64,000 nt of DNA from Saccharicrinis sp050589685 (GCF_050589685.1 NZ_JBNGOS010000009.1:1-64000), one strand, 5' to 3'. Positions 37,251 through 47,338 are shown, counted from the stretch's first letter. A program made the numbers and translations. Notes: generated from the letters alone by a model not told the origin.

Positions 37251-40200
37251 ATGGTCATGAATAAAGCTAAAGAAGATAGTTTTATAACGATGCAATTTGT
37301 TTTAAGTGTTTGTTTGGCAGTTGTGCTTTTTTCAGCATGTAGTCAATATCAAGGGGATAATTCATTAAAACAAACTTTTTTCAATCCACCCGATGCTGCA
37401 AAACCAGGGGTGTACTGGTATTTTATGGATGGGAATTTGTCGCGCAAAGAGATGACAAATGACCTGGAGTCGATGAAGGAAGCAGGAATAAGCCACCTTA
37501 TTTTTTTGGAAGTAGGGATTGGTGTACCACGCGGCTCGGTCGACTTTATGAGTGAGGAATGGCAGGATTTATATGTACATGCTGTGAGAGAGGCTGAACG
37601 TCTTGGGATTAAAATTTTGTTGGGTGCCGGTCCCGGTTGGTGTGGCAGTGGTGGTCCGTGGGTTAAGCCCGATGAATCGATGAAGCATTTGGTATTTAGC
37701 GAAACCGAAGTGATTGGAGGAAAACAAATAGAAGTAAAACTTCCCAAACCGAAACAACGCAGTACCACCTGGCATAAAACCAAAGATTCATATTATGAAG
37801 ATGTAGCGGTTTATGCCATTCCAAAAACAGCGGTTCCGGTGATCGAAGCTATTAATGAAAAAGCGCTGTTTGAAAGAGATCCCTATTCTTCAAAACCAAA
37901 TGTAAAGCCATATTTACCTGCTTTATCTAGTTATGATGAGCCAGAAAGAAAGAAAATACTTGCTTCTTCTCAAATGTTAAACGTAAGCCAATTTTTAAAA
38001 GCTAACGGACATTTTGCATGGGATGCACCAAAGGGCAAATGGACCATCATACGCATGGGTAAAAGAGTAACAGGGGCAGGAACGCGTCCTGCACCTGAAC
38101 CTGCACTTGGTTTGGAAAGCAATAAAATGGATACCTCTGCATTCCGAAATCACCTGAGAAATTATACCGATATCCTGCTTAAAAAAACCACACCGCGTAA
38201 AGAAGGTGTTGGGTGGACTGGTTTTCACATGGATAGTTGGGAAAGCGGTGCTCAAAACTGGACCGATGGAATTGTTGAGGAGTTTAAGAAGCGGAGGGGC
38301 TACGATCCCGAACCTTATTTTTTGGCATATACCGGACGCGCCATTAACAGCGTAGAACTTACCGAACGCTTTTTATGGGACTTACGCCAAACATGCAAAG
38401 AATTGGTGCTAGAATATCATGTGGAATACGGGAAAGAGTATGCGCATAAAAATGGGCTAGAACTAACCATCGAACCTTACGATATGAACCCGGCAGGCGA
38501 TTTGGATTTAGGTGCCATTGCTGATGTAATAATGGCTGAGTTTTGGAGCAATGGTTTTGGATTTCATACCATTTATGCAGTATTGCAGGCCTCTTCAATA
38601 GCACACATCAAAGGACATCCTGTGGTTGGAGCTGAGGTATTTACCTCACAACCAAAGGAAGCATGGAGCCTTTTTCCCGGGAATATGAAAAACCAAAGCG
38701 ACTGGGCATTGGCGCACGGAATTAACCGATTTGTTTACCACACTTTTGCCCACAAACCACTGGGTGAAGAACACCGCCCCGGAATGACCATGGGACGATA
38801 CGGCGTGCATTGGGACCGTGGGCAAACCTGGTGGCCAATGGTGGGTGCCTACCACGATTATATCAGTCGTTGTTCGCATATGATGCAACAAGGGCAGGCA
38901 GTGGCCGATATTCTTTATTTAACGCCCGAAGGTGCACCTATGATTTTTACCCCTCCGGCCGATGCATTGGTGGAAAATAATATGATACCGGATAAAAAAA
39001 ACTACGGATTTGATGGCTGTTCACCCAAAATGCTCATGGAATGGGCAAGGGTTGAAAGTGGAAAAATTGTTTTTCCGGGTGCCACTTCTTACGAGCTTAT
39101 GGTTTTGCCAAATTTTGAAACCATGACGCCTGACTTGTTAAAAAAGATTATCTCCTTGGTCGAAAAAGGGGCTAAAGTAGTTGGTGCGCCGCCTCTTAAA
39201 TCCCCAAGTTTGGTTAATTATCCGGCTTGCGATATTGAAGTGAAAAACCTGGCCGAAAAACTTTGGGGCGCACTTCAAACTCCCAACACATTTAGCGAAA
39301 TAAGTTTTGGAGAAGGTTTTGTTTTTTGGGGAGGAAATCTGGTCTCGGAAGAACTTTACCCAACCTATAAAAGTACTGCTGAACTCTTAACAAAATTAAA
39401 TATTGCAGAAGATTTTAAATCGGATAACAATAGCATTCGGTTTGGACATCGTCAAACCGCCGACAAGGATATTTATTTTATTGCCAATAGAACAAAGGAC
39501 TTTCAGAAAACGGTTTGTACTTTCCGTGCAACTGGTCAGCCTGAATTATGGATAGGAACCACGGGAGAAACCAGAAAGTTGACCAATTATACGGTTGAAA
39601 ACGGTTTAACTAGCATTCCAATGGAATTCTTCCCGCACGAAAGCTTCTTTATTACTTTCTCAGGCAAAGCCGAGCCATCAGTTTCAACTAAAAATGCTGG
39701 CAATTTCCCTGCTTTTACTGAGCTTAAAACGCTAGAAGGTGCCTGGGATGTTTCCTTCAATTCAAAATTTGGAGGTCCTGAAAATATTGTTTTCGATAAA
39801 CTTCAGGATTGGACGACACACAATATGCGCGGCATCAAATATTATTCAGGCATTGCGACCTATAAACAGACCTTTGAGATGGATAATGTGCCTGATAATG
39901 TAAGCTACATCGATCTTGGCGTAGTCAACGATATTGCCCGTGTTAAATTGAATGGGAAAGACCTGGGCGTAGTTTGGTGTGCCCCATGGCGTATCGATAT
40001 TTCAAAGGCTTTACAACATGGAACGAACGAATTGGAGATAGAGGTGGCCAACCGTTGGGTGAATCGTTTGTTGGGCGACCGACAAGAACCCGATGCCAAT
40101 GTGAGAACCATTAAGTTCAATAACGGATTATTGGGCGGACAGGAATATCGTACAGGTAGGTACACATTCACTACAAAACTGTCGATGAGTGCTTTTCACT

Positions 40201-40262
40201 ATACAGAACCGCTTTCTTCCGGATTACTGGGGCCAGTGCGAATCATGAATGTTGATAATTAG
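37251..40262 (+). CDS. GH106-family alpha-L-rhamnosidase, lipoprotein
   Basis: It is a predicted calcium-dependent inverting alpha-L-rhamnosidase of 1003 residues. The lipobox is LFSACS (Cys ~28). Family motifs: NPPDAAKPGVYWYFMDGN (~45), ESMKEAGISHLIFLEV, GAGPGWCGSGGPWV (~130), HMDSWESGAQNW (~325), TIEPYD (~405), MAEFWSNG and GAEVFTS (~460). A TIM-like barrel is followed by glutamine-amidotransferase-like and galactose-binding-like beta-sandwich domains ending LLGPVRIM. Acidic residues in the EPY and EVF segments are likely catalytic or metal ligands by family analogy. The isomerase gene follows after 26 bases. Three further GH106-type genes occur at the right end. ATG 37251 is kept; ATG 37257 is equally possible. 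Confidence 0.92.
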   Translation: MVMNKAKEDSFITMQFVLSVCLAVVLFSACSQYQGDNSLKQTFFNPPDAAKPGVYWYFMDGNLSRKEMTNDLESMKEAGISHLIFLEVGIGVPRGSVDFMSEEWQDLYVHAVREAERLGIKILLGAGPGWCGSGGPWVKPDESMKHLVFSETEVIGGKQIEVKLPKPKQRSTTWHKTKDSYYEDVAVYAIPKTAVPVIEAINEKALFERDPYSSKPNVKPYLPALSSYDEPERKKILASSQMLNVSQFLKANGHFAWDAPKGKWTIIRMGKRVTGAGTRPAPEPALGLESNKMDTSAFRNHLRNYTDILLKKTTPRKEGVGWTGFHMDSWESGAQNWTDGIVEEFKKRRGYDPEPYFLAYTGRAINSVELTERFLWDLRQTCKELVLEYHVEYGKEYAHKNGLELTIEPYDMNPAGDLDLGAIADVIMAEFWSNGFGFHTIYAVLQASSIAHIKGHPVVGAEVFTSQPKEAWSLFPGNMKNQSDWALAHGINRFVYHTFAHKPLGEEHRPGMTMGRYGVHWDRGQTWWPMVGAYHDYISRCSHMMQQGQAVADILYLTPEGAPMIFTPPADALVENNMIPDKKNYGFDGCSPKMLMEWARVESGKIVFPGATSYELMVLPNFETMTPDLLKKIISLVEKGAKVVGAPPLKSPSLVNYPACDIEVKNLAEKLWGALQTPNTFSEISFGEGFVFWGGNLVSEELYPTYKSTAELLTKLNIAEDFKSDNNSIRFGHRQTADKDIYFIANRTKDFQKTVCTFRATGQPELWIGTTGETRKLTNYTVENGLTSIPMEFFPHESFFITFSGKAEPSVSTKNAGNFPAFTELKTLEGAWDVSFNSKFGGPENIVFDKLQDWTTHNMRGIKYYSGIATYKQTFEMDNVPDNVSYIDLGVVNDIARVKLNGKDLGVVWCAPWRIDISKALQHGTNELEIEVANRWVNRLLGDRQEPDANVRTIKFNNGLLGGQEYRTGRYTFTTKLSMSAFHYTEPLSSGLLGPVRIMNVDN

Positions 40263-40288
40263 AAATACAAATCCAAAATAAAATATAA

Positions 40289-41701
40289 ATGTCAAAAATA
40301 GGATTGTTCGGAATTGGTCTGGATACATACTGGGATCAATTCGATGGATTATTAGAACGGTTAAAAGGCTACCAAAATCAAATTGCCGGTAAAATGATGG
40401 AATTTGGTGCCGAGGTGGTTGATGCAGGCTTGGTCGACTCACCTGAAAAAGCACAGTTAGCTGGAGATTTCTTAAAGACTAGCGATGTAGATGTTGTATT
40501 TCTATATGTTTCGACCTATGCCTTGTCGTCAACGGTATTGCCCGTAGCACAAAAGTTGAAATGCCCAATTATCATTTTAAACATACAACCGGTTGCAGCC
40601 ATCGATTACGAAAGATTTAACAAACTGGGTGACCGTGGCGTAATGACCGGAGAATGGTTAGCGCATTGTCAGGCATGCTCTGCGCCCGAGTTGGCAAATG
40701 TGTTTAATCGTGCCGGAATTGGCTACGAGTTTATAACCGGCTATCTGGGCGAGGAGGCTGTTTGGGATGAAATGCAATCGTGGATTGAAGCTGCAAATGT
40801 TGCTGCCGCCATCCGCACAAATCGTTTGGGCGTATTGGGGCATTATTACTGTGGTATGTTGGATGTATATACCGACCTCACTAAACAAGCGGCTGCATTT
40901 GGTACCCACATTGAGTTGGTTGAAATGTGTGAGGTGAAAAAACACCGCGATGCTGCAACTTATGACGAGGTTGAAGCCAAAATCACTGAATTCAAAAGTA
41001 CTTTCGAAGTAGTTGATGCCTGCGAACAGGACGAGATTGAGCGCGCTGCTCGTACTTCGGTGGCGCTCGATAAATTGGTTGAAGCGCACAACCTGGGTTC
41101 GATGGCTTATTACTACGAAGGCGAAGCTGGCAACGATTACGAGAACATTGTAACCTCGGTTATTGCTGGAAATACTTTACTTACCGGTAAAAATGTTCCG
41201 GTGGCAGGGGAATGCGAAGTGAAAAATGCACAGGCCATGAAAATTATGGACTTGTTTGGCGTTGGTGGATCATTTTCAGAATTCTATGCCATGGATTTTA
41301 ACGACGACATTGTAATGTTGGGTCATGATGGCCCAGCTCATTTTGCCATTGCCCAAGGAAACGTGCAACTAGTTCCGCTTCCCATTTATCATGGAAAGCC
41401 GGGTAAAGGGTTATCGATACAGATGACCGTGAAACATGGCCCTGTTACCATTCTTTCGGTGGTTGAAGGGAAAGACAAAGTGTTTTTATTGGTGGCTGAA
41501 GGAGAGTCAGTTAAAGGTCCTATCCTGCAAATTGGAAATACAAACAGTCGTTACCGTTTTTCGATTGGCGCAAAAGCGTTTATGAATCAATGGTCGAAAC
41601 AAGGCCCTGCCCACCATTGTGCCATCGGCGTTGGACATATTGCTGATAAGATTGAAAAGTTAGGGCATTTAATGCAAATAAAAGTGGTTAAAATTTGCTG
41701 A
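40289..41701 (+). CDS. L-arabinose/L-fucose isomerase-family protein
   Basis: It has 470 residues and no signal peptide, so it is cytoplasmic. It has the two-domain sugar isomerase fold: an N-terminal Rossmann-like part (KIGLFGIGLDTYWDQF, VDVVFLYVSTYALSS) and a central/C-terminal part with YYYEGEAGNDYENI, PVAGECEVKNAQAMKIMD and GNTNSRYRFSIGA. It would interconvert an aldose and ketose using a divalent metal. Its placement directly after the rhamnosidase gene suggests a deoxy-sugar or pentose released from the polymer as substrate. The substrate is not determinable, and no matching kinase or aldolase is in the window. It is the only clearly cytoplasmic metabolic enzyme here. Confidence 0.85.
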   Translation: MSKIGLFGIGLDTYWDQFDGLLERLKGYQNQIAGKMMEFGAEVVDAGLVDSPEKAQLAGDFLKTSDVDVVFLYVSTYALSSTVLPVAQKLKCPIIILNIQPVAAIDYERFNKLGDRGVMTGEWLAHCQACSAPELANVFNRAGIGYEFITGYLGEEAVWDEMQSWIEAANVAAAIRTNRLGVLGHYYCGMLDVYTDLTKQAAAFGTHIELVEMCEVKKHRDAATYDEVEAKITEFKSTFEVVDACEQDEIERAARTSVALDKLVEAHNLGSMAYYYEGEAGNDYENIVTSVIAGNTLLTGKNVPVAGECEVKNAQAMKIMDLFGVGGSFSEFYAMDFNDDIVMLGHDGPAHFAIAQGNVQLVPLPIYHGKPGKGLSIQMTVKHGPVTILSVVEGKDKVFLLVAEGESVKGPILQIGNTNSRYRFSIGAKAFMNQWSKQGPAHHCAIGVGHIADKIEKLGHLMQIKVVKIC

Positions 41702-41822
41702 CATAGAAATAAGGAATAAAGCAAGAATAATAAAATTGTTGATTAATATAAAGCCTATGTGATGAGACTGTTAAAGAAAGAGAGGAACTGTTCTACCATT
41801 TCCTCCAGAATAGAAGTGTAAC

Positions 41823-41836
41823 TAATACTTTTAATC
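41823..41836 (+). promoter_or_regulatory. candidate promoter element upstream of susC pair 3
   Basis: TAATACTTTTAATC lies 18 bases before the susC start. The same 14-mer occurs at 24433-24446, and the shared core TAATACTTT also precedes the first susC (5031). It resembles the Bacteroidota -7 element apart from the last base. No properly spaced -33 TTG was found. Confidence 0.25.
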
Positions 41837-41854
41837 TTAATTAAATTCAAATTT

Positions 41855-44800
41855 ATGAAAAAAAAGAAAATCATTTATTCATGGATACAGAATGATCCAT
41901 GGAACAAAACAGTTAAAGTAACGAATGTATTATTCATCCTGTTAGCGATGAGCATGATTTCATTTGCTGCCGATGGCTATTCAGTTAGCAACACAAACCC
42001 AGAGTCCGTTTTCCAACAACAAAAATCCGTTACAGGAACAGTAAACGACAATGCCGGTCAGCCACTACCAGGAGTTACGGTGGTATTAAAAGGTACTACC
42101 CAAGGAACAATTACCGACATCGACGGCAACTTTCAGATACTTAATATTAAAGCTGGTGATGTGTTGGTGTTTTCCTTTGTAGGGATGGTATCCCAGGAAA
42201 TAACCGTTGGTAGCCAAACCGTGATTAACGTTACCATGGCAGCTGATGCCATTGGCCTAGATGAGGTTGTGGCTATTGGGTATGGAGCGGTAAGAAAATC
42301 AGATCTTACAGGTGCTGTTTCAACTGTTGATGCAAAAGCTCTTGAACGTAATCCTGTTGCACGTGTTGACCAGGCGTTGCAAGGTAGGGCTGCAGGTGTG
42401 CAAATTACCCAAACAAGTGGTGCGCCAGGAGCAGGTACAGTTATCAGGGTACGTGGTGGTAACTCAATTCAGGGAACCAACGAACCATTGTGGGTTATTG
42501 ATGGAATTATAGTTGGTCAGGATTTCAACCTTAACAACCTAAACGCGAACGACATTAAATCGATCGAAATCCTTAAAGATGCCTCGTCAATTGCCATTTA
42601 TGGCTCGAGGGGAGCCAATGGAGTTGTATTGGTTAACACCAAGAGTGGTGGTGCTACCGGAGGTAAACCACAGATAAATTTGGGTGTTTATGCAGGTACA
42701 CAACTGGTTCCCGAACGACCTAAATATTTGAGCCAGGTGCAACAAATAGCATATACGAATGAAGACGCACTGTTCAGATCAGCATCGGTGCCATTCCCGA
42801 ATGATCCTTCAACCTACCCGGATAACGATTGGTTTCACTTGCTATTGGATCCATCTCCTATTTATAATGCCGATCTTTCAATTGCAGGTTCATCAGAGAA
42901 TGGAAATGTAAAATATTATACTTCGCTAAACTATTTCGAACAGGATGGATTGATTAAAAGCACCGGAATTGAGAAATATATCTTCAGATCCAATCTCGAT
43001 ATTAAATTAAGTGAAAAATTAAGCGCGGGTTTCCGTCTTAATTATTCCAGAATCCATCAGGACAATGGATCATTTGGATACACCAATTTGATTGGAGGTA
43101 TTTTGCCAACCCAACCAATTTATAATGAAGATGGGACCTACAATGGTTTTAATGAGGTAATTGGCTCACCTTTCTCAAACCCGGTGGCCAAAGCGGCATT
43201 AAATACAAACGAAACCTACACAAATAATTTTCTGACAACTGCTTATTTGGAATTTAGGCCAACTGAAAAATGGGTCATTCGTTCTACGTTTAGTCCGGAA
43301 ATAAATAATACCAAAACGAATGTTTTTAATTCCAGTCAGCAGCCAGACTTATTGGAGGTAGGTGATACCGGTAGCGCAGAGGTGAGAGCCCTGTCAAGTA
43401 TGGGATGGAATAACGAAAATACCGCTCAATACCAAACGGATTTAGGAGAGAACCACCGCATTACAGCGCTGGCGGGTGCTTCATTTCAGAAATTTAGTGC
43501 AGAAAGTGTGTTTGCTGAAGCCTATGGTATCACATCTGACGCAACAAAGTTTAATAATCTGGCCCTTGGATCTGATCCAACGCGGAATATCATCGGAAGC
43601 GATTACGATGCATTTCAGATTGTTTCCTTTTTTGGCCGTTTAAACTATTCATACAAGGATAAGTATTTATTGACTTTGGTTGGTCGATCTGATGGTTCGT
43701 CACGCTTTGCCCCAGGTAATAAATTCGAGTTTTATCCTTCTATAGCTGGTGCATGGAGGGTGTCGGAAGAAGAATTCATGCAGGACGTAAATTTCGTCGA
43801 TAATCTTAAGCTAAGAGCTAGTTATGGACGTTCAGGTAGTCAGGGTATTGATTCGTACAGAACTTTAGCACTGATGACTGCAGCCAGTACAACCTTTGGT
43901 GGCAGTCAAAACCCGGGCGTAACTTTAGGACGGCCAGCAAACCCAGCTTTGAAATGGGAAACTACCAATCAGCTCGATTTAGCAGTGGAAGCAACGTTTT
44001 TTGGTGGACGTATTTTCACAGAGCTAAACTACTATCGTAAGGAAACCAATGACTTATTATTAGAAGTTGTTGTTCCTCGTCAGACGGGATTTACAGGGCA
44101 GCTGCAGAATATAGGTTCGCTGGAAAACAAAGGTTGGGAGTTTATTATGAAAACCATTAATGTTAGTAATAAGGATTTTAGTTGGAAATCAACCTTGACA
44201 TTGTCAGCCAATAAAAATAAAGTTTTAGATCTTGGGGGACAGGAGTATATTGATGTTGTCGTAGATGAAATTTTAGGATCAGGCAATACCCGTATCATTG
44301 TAGGTGAACCAACACCCGTGTTTACAGGTGTCCGTTACCTGGGAACATGGAAGAGCCAGGACGAAATTGACGCTTCCGGATTAAACCCTGCTTCTCAGGT
44401 AGTTGGAGGTCCTCGTTTTGAGGACAAAAACAAAGACGGAATAATATCTACAGAGGATTATGTCGTGCTCGGTAGCCCGCAGGCTGACTTGGTTTTTGGT
44501 TTTGATAATTCAATTACCTACAAGAATTTTGATTTGAATTTCTTCTTTCAGGGGACTCTTGGTAACGAAGTATATAACTTAAGAAGCCAAAATAGCTTGC
44601 TTACACGTGGTGAAGCGCCTAAATACATTGATTTAGCAAACAGGTGGACACCAGATAACCCAACTTCGGATATTCCAAGAGCTGGAGCAGATGCCGTTAC
44701 CCAAATTGTTAGTAACTCGTTGTTTGTAGAGGATGGCTCACATCTCCGTTTAAAAACGGTGCGATTGAACTATAATCTACCGGTTCGTAAGTTAGGTTGG

Positions 44801-44989
44801 AGTGGAGTGGAAAGGATGTCGGTTTACGCTTCCGGTACAAACCTGTTCCTGAAATCTAAGTTCAGATTAATAGATCCGGAAACAAGTAAATACGGAAAAG
44901 ATGGCGTGGGAAATATTGCTCAGGGTTTTTCAAGTGGAGAATACCCCGCCGCCAAGGTGCTGACACTGGGTGTAAATGTAACTTTTTAA
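41855..44989 (+). CDS. SusC/RagA-family TonB-linked transporter (pair 3)
   Basis: It has 1044 residues. A long N-terminal leader precedes the hydrophobic signal (~28-42), then the carboxypeptidase-like domain (VTGTVNDNAGQPLPGVTVVL), VVAIGYGAVRKSDLTGAVS, and a plug with WVIDGIIVG and ILKDASSIAIYGSRGANGV. It ends LGVNVTF. The motif style (DLTGAVS, RVDQALQGRAAGVQITQ) places it in a different SusC branch from pairs 1 and 2, so the third pair probably imports a different fragment and has a separate origin. It follows the isomerase after 153 bases, and its susD partner lies 161 bases downstream across a structured gap. Confidence 0.96.
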   Translation: MKKKKIIYSWIQNDPWNKTVKVTNVLFILLAMSMISFAADGYSVSNTNPESVFQQQKSVTGTVNDNAGQPLPGVTVVLKGTTQGTITDIDGNFQILNIKAGDVLVFSFVGMVSQEITVGSQTVINVTMAADAIGLDEVVAIGYGAVRKSDLTGAVSTVDAKALERNPVARVDQALQGRAAGVQITQTSGAPGAGTVIRVRGGNSIQGTNEPLWVIDGIIVGQDFNLNNLNANDIKSIEILKDASSIAIYGSRGANGVVLVNTKSGGATGGKPQINLGVYAGTQLVPERPKYLSQVQQIAYTNEDALFRSASVPFPNDPSTYPDNDWFHLLLDPSPIYNADLSIAGSSENGNVKYYTSLNYFEQDGLIKSTGIEKYIFRSNLDIKLSEKLSAGFRLNYSRIHQDNGSFGYTNLIGGILPTQPIYNEDGTYNGFNEVIGSPFSNPVAKAALNTNETYTNNFLTTAYLEFRPTEKWVIRSTFSPEINNTKTNVFNSSQQPDLLEVGDTGSAEVRALSSMGWNNENTAQYQTDLGENHRITALAGASFQKFSAESVFAEAYGITSDATKFNNLALGSDPTRNIIGSDYDAFQIVSFFGRLNYSYKDKYLLTLVGRSDGSSRFAPGNKFEFYPSIAGAWRVSEEEFMQDVNFVDNLKLRASYGRSGSQGIDSYRTLALMTAASTTFGGSQNPGVTLGRPANPALKWETTNQLDLAVEATFFGGRIFTELNYYRKETNDLLLEVVVPRQTGFTGQLQNIGSLENKGWEFIMKTINVSNKDFSWKSTLTLSANKNKVLDLGGQEYIDVVVDEILGSGNTRIIVGEPTPVFTGVRYLGTWKSQDEIDASGLNPASQVVGGPRFEDKNKDGIISTEDYVVLGSPQADLVFGFDNSITYKNFDLNFFFQGTLGNEVYNLRSQNSLLTRGEAPKYIDLANRWTPDNPTSDIPRAGADAVTQIVSNSLFVEDGSHLRLKTVRLNYNLPVRKLGWSGVERMSVYASGTNLFLKSKFRLIDPETSKYGKDGVGNIAQGFSSGEYPAAKVLTLGVNVTF

Positions 44990-45054
44990 GAATTGTGCAA
45001 ATAAAAAAATGTAGATATGAAACGAGCCATGAGTGTAGCTCCTCACACAACTTG

Positions 45055-45090
45055 TTCTGCCCTAGCAGAATCTTGTCCCGCCTAGCGGGA
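45055..45090 (+). repeat. two adjacent short hairpins in the susC-susD gap
   Basis: TTCTGC-CCTA-GCAGAA (45055-45070) is followed after five bases by TCCCGC-CTA-GCGGGA (45076-45090). Both stems are six perfect pairs with CTA-containing loops. They are GC-rich compared with the surroundings and lack a T tract. They could be a translocated repeat element or an RNA structure adjusting expression between susC and susD. Confidence 0.65.
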
Positions 45091-45150
45091 GGGGAAGCAT
45101 GATTGGCGTGTTCCATGGAATACCATATATGAACAAATAATTTTAATGAG

Positions 45151-46719
45151 ATGAAAAAGAAACTATATATATATTCTTTATTGATGCTTTTTGCATTTGC
45201 AGGATGTGAAAGTTTCCTGGAAGAAGTACCAAGAGATATTATTGCCCCCGAAAACTTCTTTAGTTCAGAAGCTGATGCACGACAAGCTGTAACCGGTATT
45301 TATGCGATATTAAAGAATAACTCACTATATGGACAGGTGGGACTGGATCATTTTTATGATAACGGAGCGGATATTATTGAGCCCAACCGTATCGCTGATT
45401 TCGTAGCACCAATTGGAAATTATGTAATAGATGAGGCTGTTGCAGATCGGTCTATTCAAAAAATGAGTGTTTCTGACAGCTGGAAGGATCTTTATAAAAT
45501 AATTCTCAATGCAAATGTGATTTTAGATCGGATCGAAGGGAACGATGCTCTTACAGAGGCTGTACAAACCGATATCAAGGCCGAGGTTTTGTTCCTGCGT
45601 TCGTTGTGTTACTGGCATATTACAAACCTGTGGGGCGATGCGCCTTATTACATAGAGGCCTTAACTATCAATGAAATTAAAGTTTTAGGTAGATCCGATA
45701 AGCAAATTATTTTGGACGGTATTATGCAGGATTTGCAATACGCGCAGGATAACATGCCCCGAAGAAACCAAATTACTGAATCACAGAGAGGACGAGCATC
45801 AAAATGGTGTGCTGCAATGATTATGGCAAAGATTTATATGCAAGAACATGAATGGCAAAAAGGCCTAAGTAAATGTCTTGAGATTATAAACCAATCTTCA
45901 CATCAATTGCTGCCCACTTATGATGAGGTTTTTGATCCTGAAAATGAATATAACGATGAGATTATCTGGTCATTGGATTTTGCAAAAGACATTGTTGGGC
46001 AGTTTGAAGTTGGCGTCCCTGTATTACCAGGGAATGGAAACTGGAGACCAAGTCTGTTTAATCCCCGGTTGAGGGATGAACCTAAAAATTCAGTAGACAG
46101 GGCTGCATTGTCTGCAGCGCTTACCGCAAGGGGAGAATCTTTTAATGGTACCGGACTGCAAGTTGCTTCAAAGGATTTTGCTGAAAAATTCCCGTTGAAT
46201 GATTTGAGAAGACCTTTGAATATAATGGATAGTTATTTAGGTTACGAACTAAATTATCCCTATATGCTAAAATTCATGAACCTGGATTTGGAGACTTCTC
46301 CTCGTTTTAACCACTCCGATAACAGGTTGGTATTCCGTTTGGCCGATGTTTATTTGATGGCTGCTGAGTGTGAAAACGAAGCAAATGGTCCTGCCAATGC
46401 TTATCAGTATATCGAACCGATTCGGAAAAGAGCTTATGCCACCGAGCCCGAGTGGAAATTATCTGGTCTGTCTCAACAAGAGTTTAGAGAAGCAATTTAC
46501 GATGAGCGTAAATGGGAGTTAGCCGGAGAATGTATGAGAAGATATGACCTGATCAGATGGGGCATTTTATTGGATGTAGTTCAAAATCTGGAATATCGTT
46601 TTTGGACACCTAATTTGAATATTAAGCCTCATCATGTCCTGCTGCCGATACCGTTGCAGGAGTTGCAAACAAATCCTGTCTTATTGGAATCTGATCCTAC
46701 AAATAATGGATACAGATAA
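45151..46719 (+). CDS. SusD/RagB-family glycan-binding lipoprotein (pair 3)
   Basis: It has 522 residues. Lipobox FAFAGCES (Cys ~19), then the SusD start EEVPRDIIAPENFFSSEADA, the helical segment KAEVLFLRSLCYWHITNLWGDAPYY (~150-175, quoted in part: FLRSLCYWHITNLWGD), and the C-terminal VFRLADVYLMAAEC, DERKWELAGECMRRYDLIRW and VLLPIPLQEL. It partners the preceding SusC. It is followed by a perfect-stem terminator, so the block starting at 37251 ends here. Confidence 0.96.
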   Translation: MKKKLYIYSLLMLFAFAGCESFLEEVPRDIIAPENFFSSEADARQAVTGIYAILKNNSLYGQVGLDHFYDNGADIIEPNRIADFVAPIGNYVIDEAVADRSIQKMSVSDSWKDLYKIILNANVILDRIEGNDALTEAVQTDIKAEVLFLRSLCYWHITNLWGDAPYYIEALTINEIKVLGRSDKQIILDGIMQDLQYAQDNMPRRNQITESQRGRASKWCAAMIMAKIYMQEHEWQKGLSKCLEIINQSSHQLLPTYDEVFDPENEYNDEIIWSLDFAKDIVGQFEVGVPVLPGNGNWRPSLFNPRLRDEPKNSVDRAALSAALTARGESFNGTGLQVASKDFAEKFPLNDLRRPLNIMDSYLGYELNYPYMLKFMNLDLETSPRFNHSDNRLVFRLADVYLMAAECENEANGPANAYQYIEPIRKRAYATEPEWKLSGLSQQEFREAIYDERKWELAGECMRRYDLIRWGILLDVVQNLEYRFWTPNLNIKPHHVLLPIPLQELQTNPVLLESDPTNNGYR

Positions 46720-46787
46720 ACAGGTTGTGAACGTTAAAAGCAGAATAAATTTTTGGAATTGAAATAGTTTAATAGTTTAAAAATTAC

Positions 46788-46819
46788 AAAAACCGTTGAG
46801 GATATACTCAACGGTTTTT
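46788..46819 (+). terminator. rho-independent terminator after susD pair 3
   Basis: A 13-base arm AAAAACCGTTGAG (46788-46800) pairs perfectly with CTCAACGGTTTTT (46807-46819) around a six-base loop, giving a stem ending in a run of T. It lies 69 bases after the susD stop and is symmetrical, so it may also block transcription from the other side. Confidence 0.9.
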
Positions 46820-46962
46820 ATACCCATCAATTTTGATCTTCTTCCAACATTAACAAGGATGGTATTTCTAAATGTAAAAGTGAACTGTGGAATATCATTT
46901 CGTACCAAACAATAGCTTGGTTGGCCAATAAAACCGAAACCGATATAAACGGATTTACTTTT

Positions 46963-47338
46963 ATGAAAAGATTTAATTTTGGAATTTTTATCGGTGTGCG
47001 CTTTGTTTATGCTTTGTGTGTCAAACAAAACCGTTAGTACAATATGATGTGAGCTTATTTCGAGCAACCTTTAAGTTCTGCAGAGCCCGGCATTTACTGG
47101 TATTTTATGGAAGGTTATCAGGATAAACAGGAAATGACTACCGACCCGGAATCCATGAAAAAAGCAGGAATTGGCTACAAACTTTTTCTCGAAGTAAACG
47201 GGGTTGTACCTAGGGCCTGTGAAACTTCTTAGTGATGAGTAGCAGAATAATTTTGTTCATGCCGTTAAGGAATTTGAGCGTTTGGGAATTCCACTTACCC
47301 TGGGCTCCGTGACGGGTTGGACTGACAGTGGTGGCAAT
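46963..47338 (+). pseudogene. GH106 N-terminal fragment with stops and a frameshift
   Basis: An ATG at 46963 opens a degraded signal peptide (MKRFNFGIFIGVRF...) interrupted by two stops. The frame then gives FEQPLSSAEPGIYWYFMEG, KKAGIGYKLFLEVNGVVPR, equivalent to the start of the intact GH106 at 37251. After VPR a frameshift moves to another frame reading NNFVHAVKEFERLGIPLTLG and TGWTDSGGN, with a stop where the intact protein has Trp. Homology ends at ~47336, where SusD sequence begins. It is the 5' stub of a deleted GH106 gene. Confidence 0.85.

Noticed and set aside
46777..47067. 96-codon minus-strand frame after susD pair 3
   Set aside because: It runs through the terminator stem and the antisense of the GH106 relic's signal peptide, so it is a chance frame.
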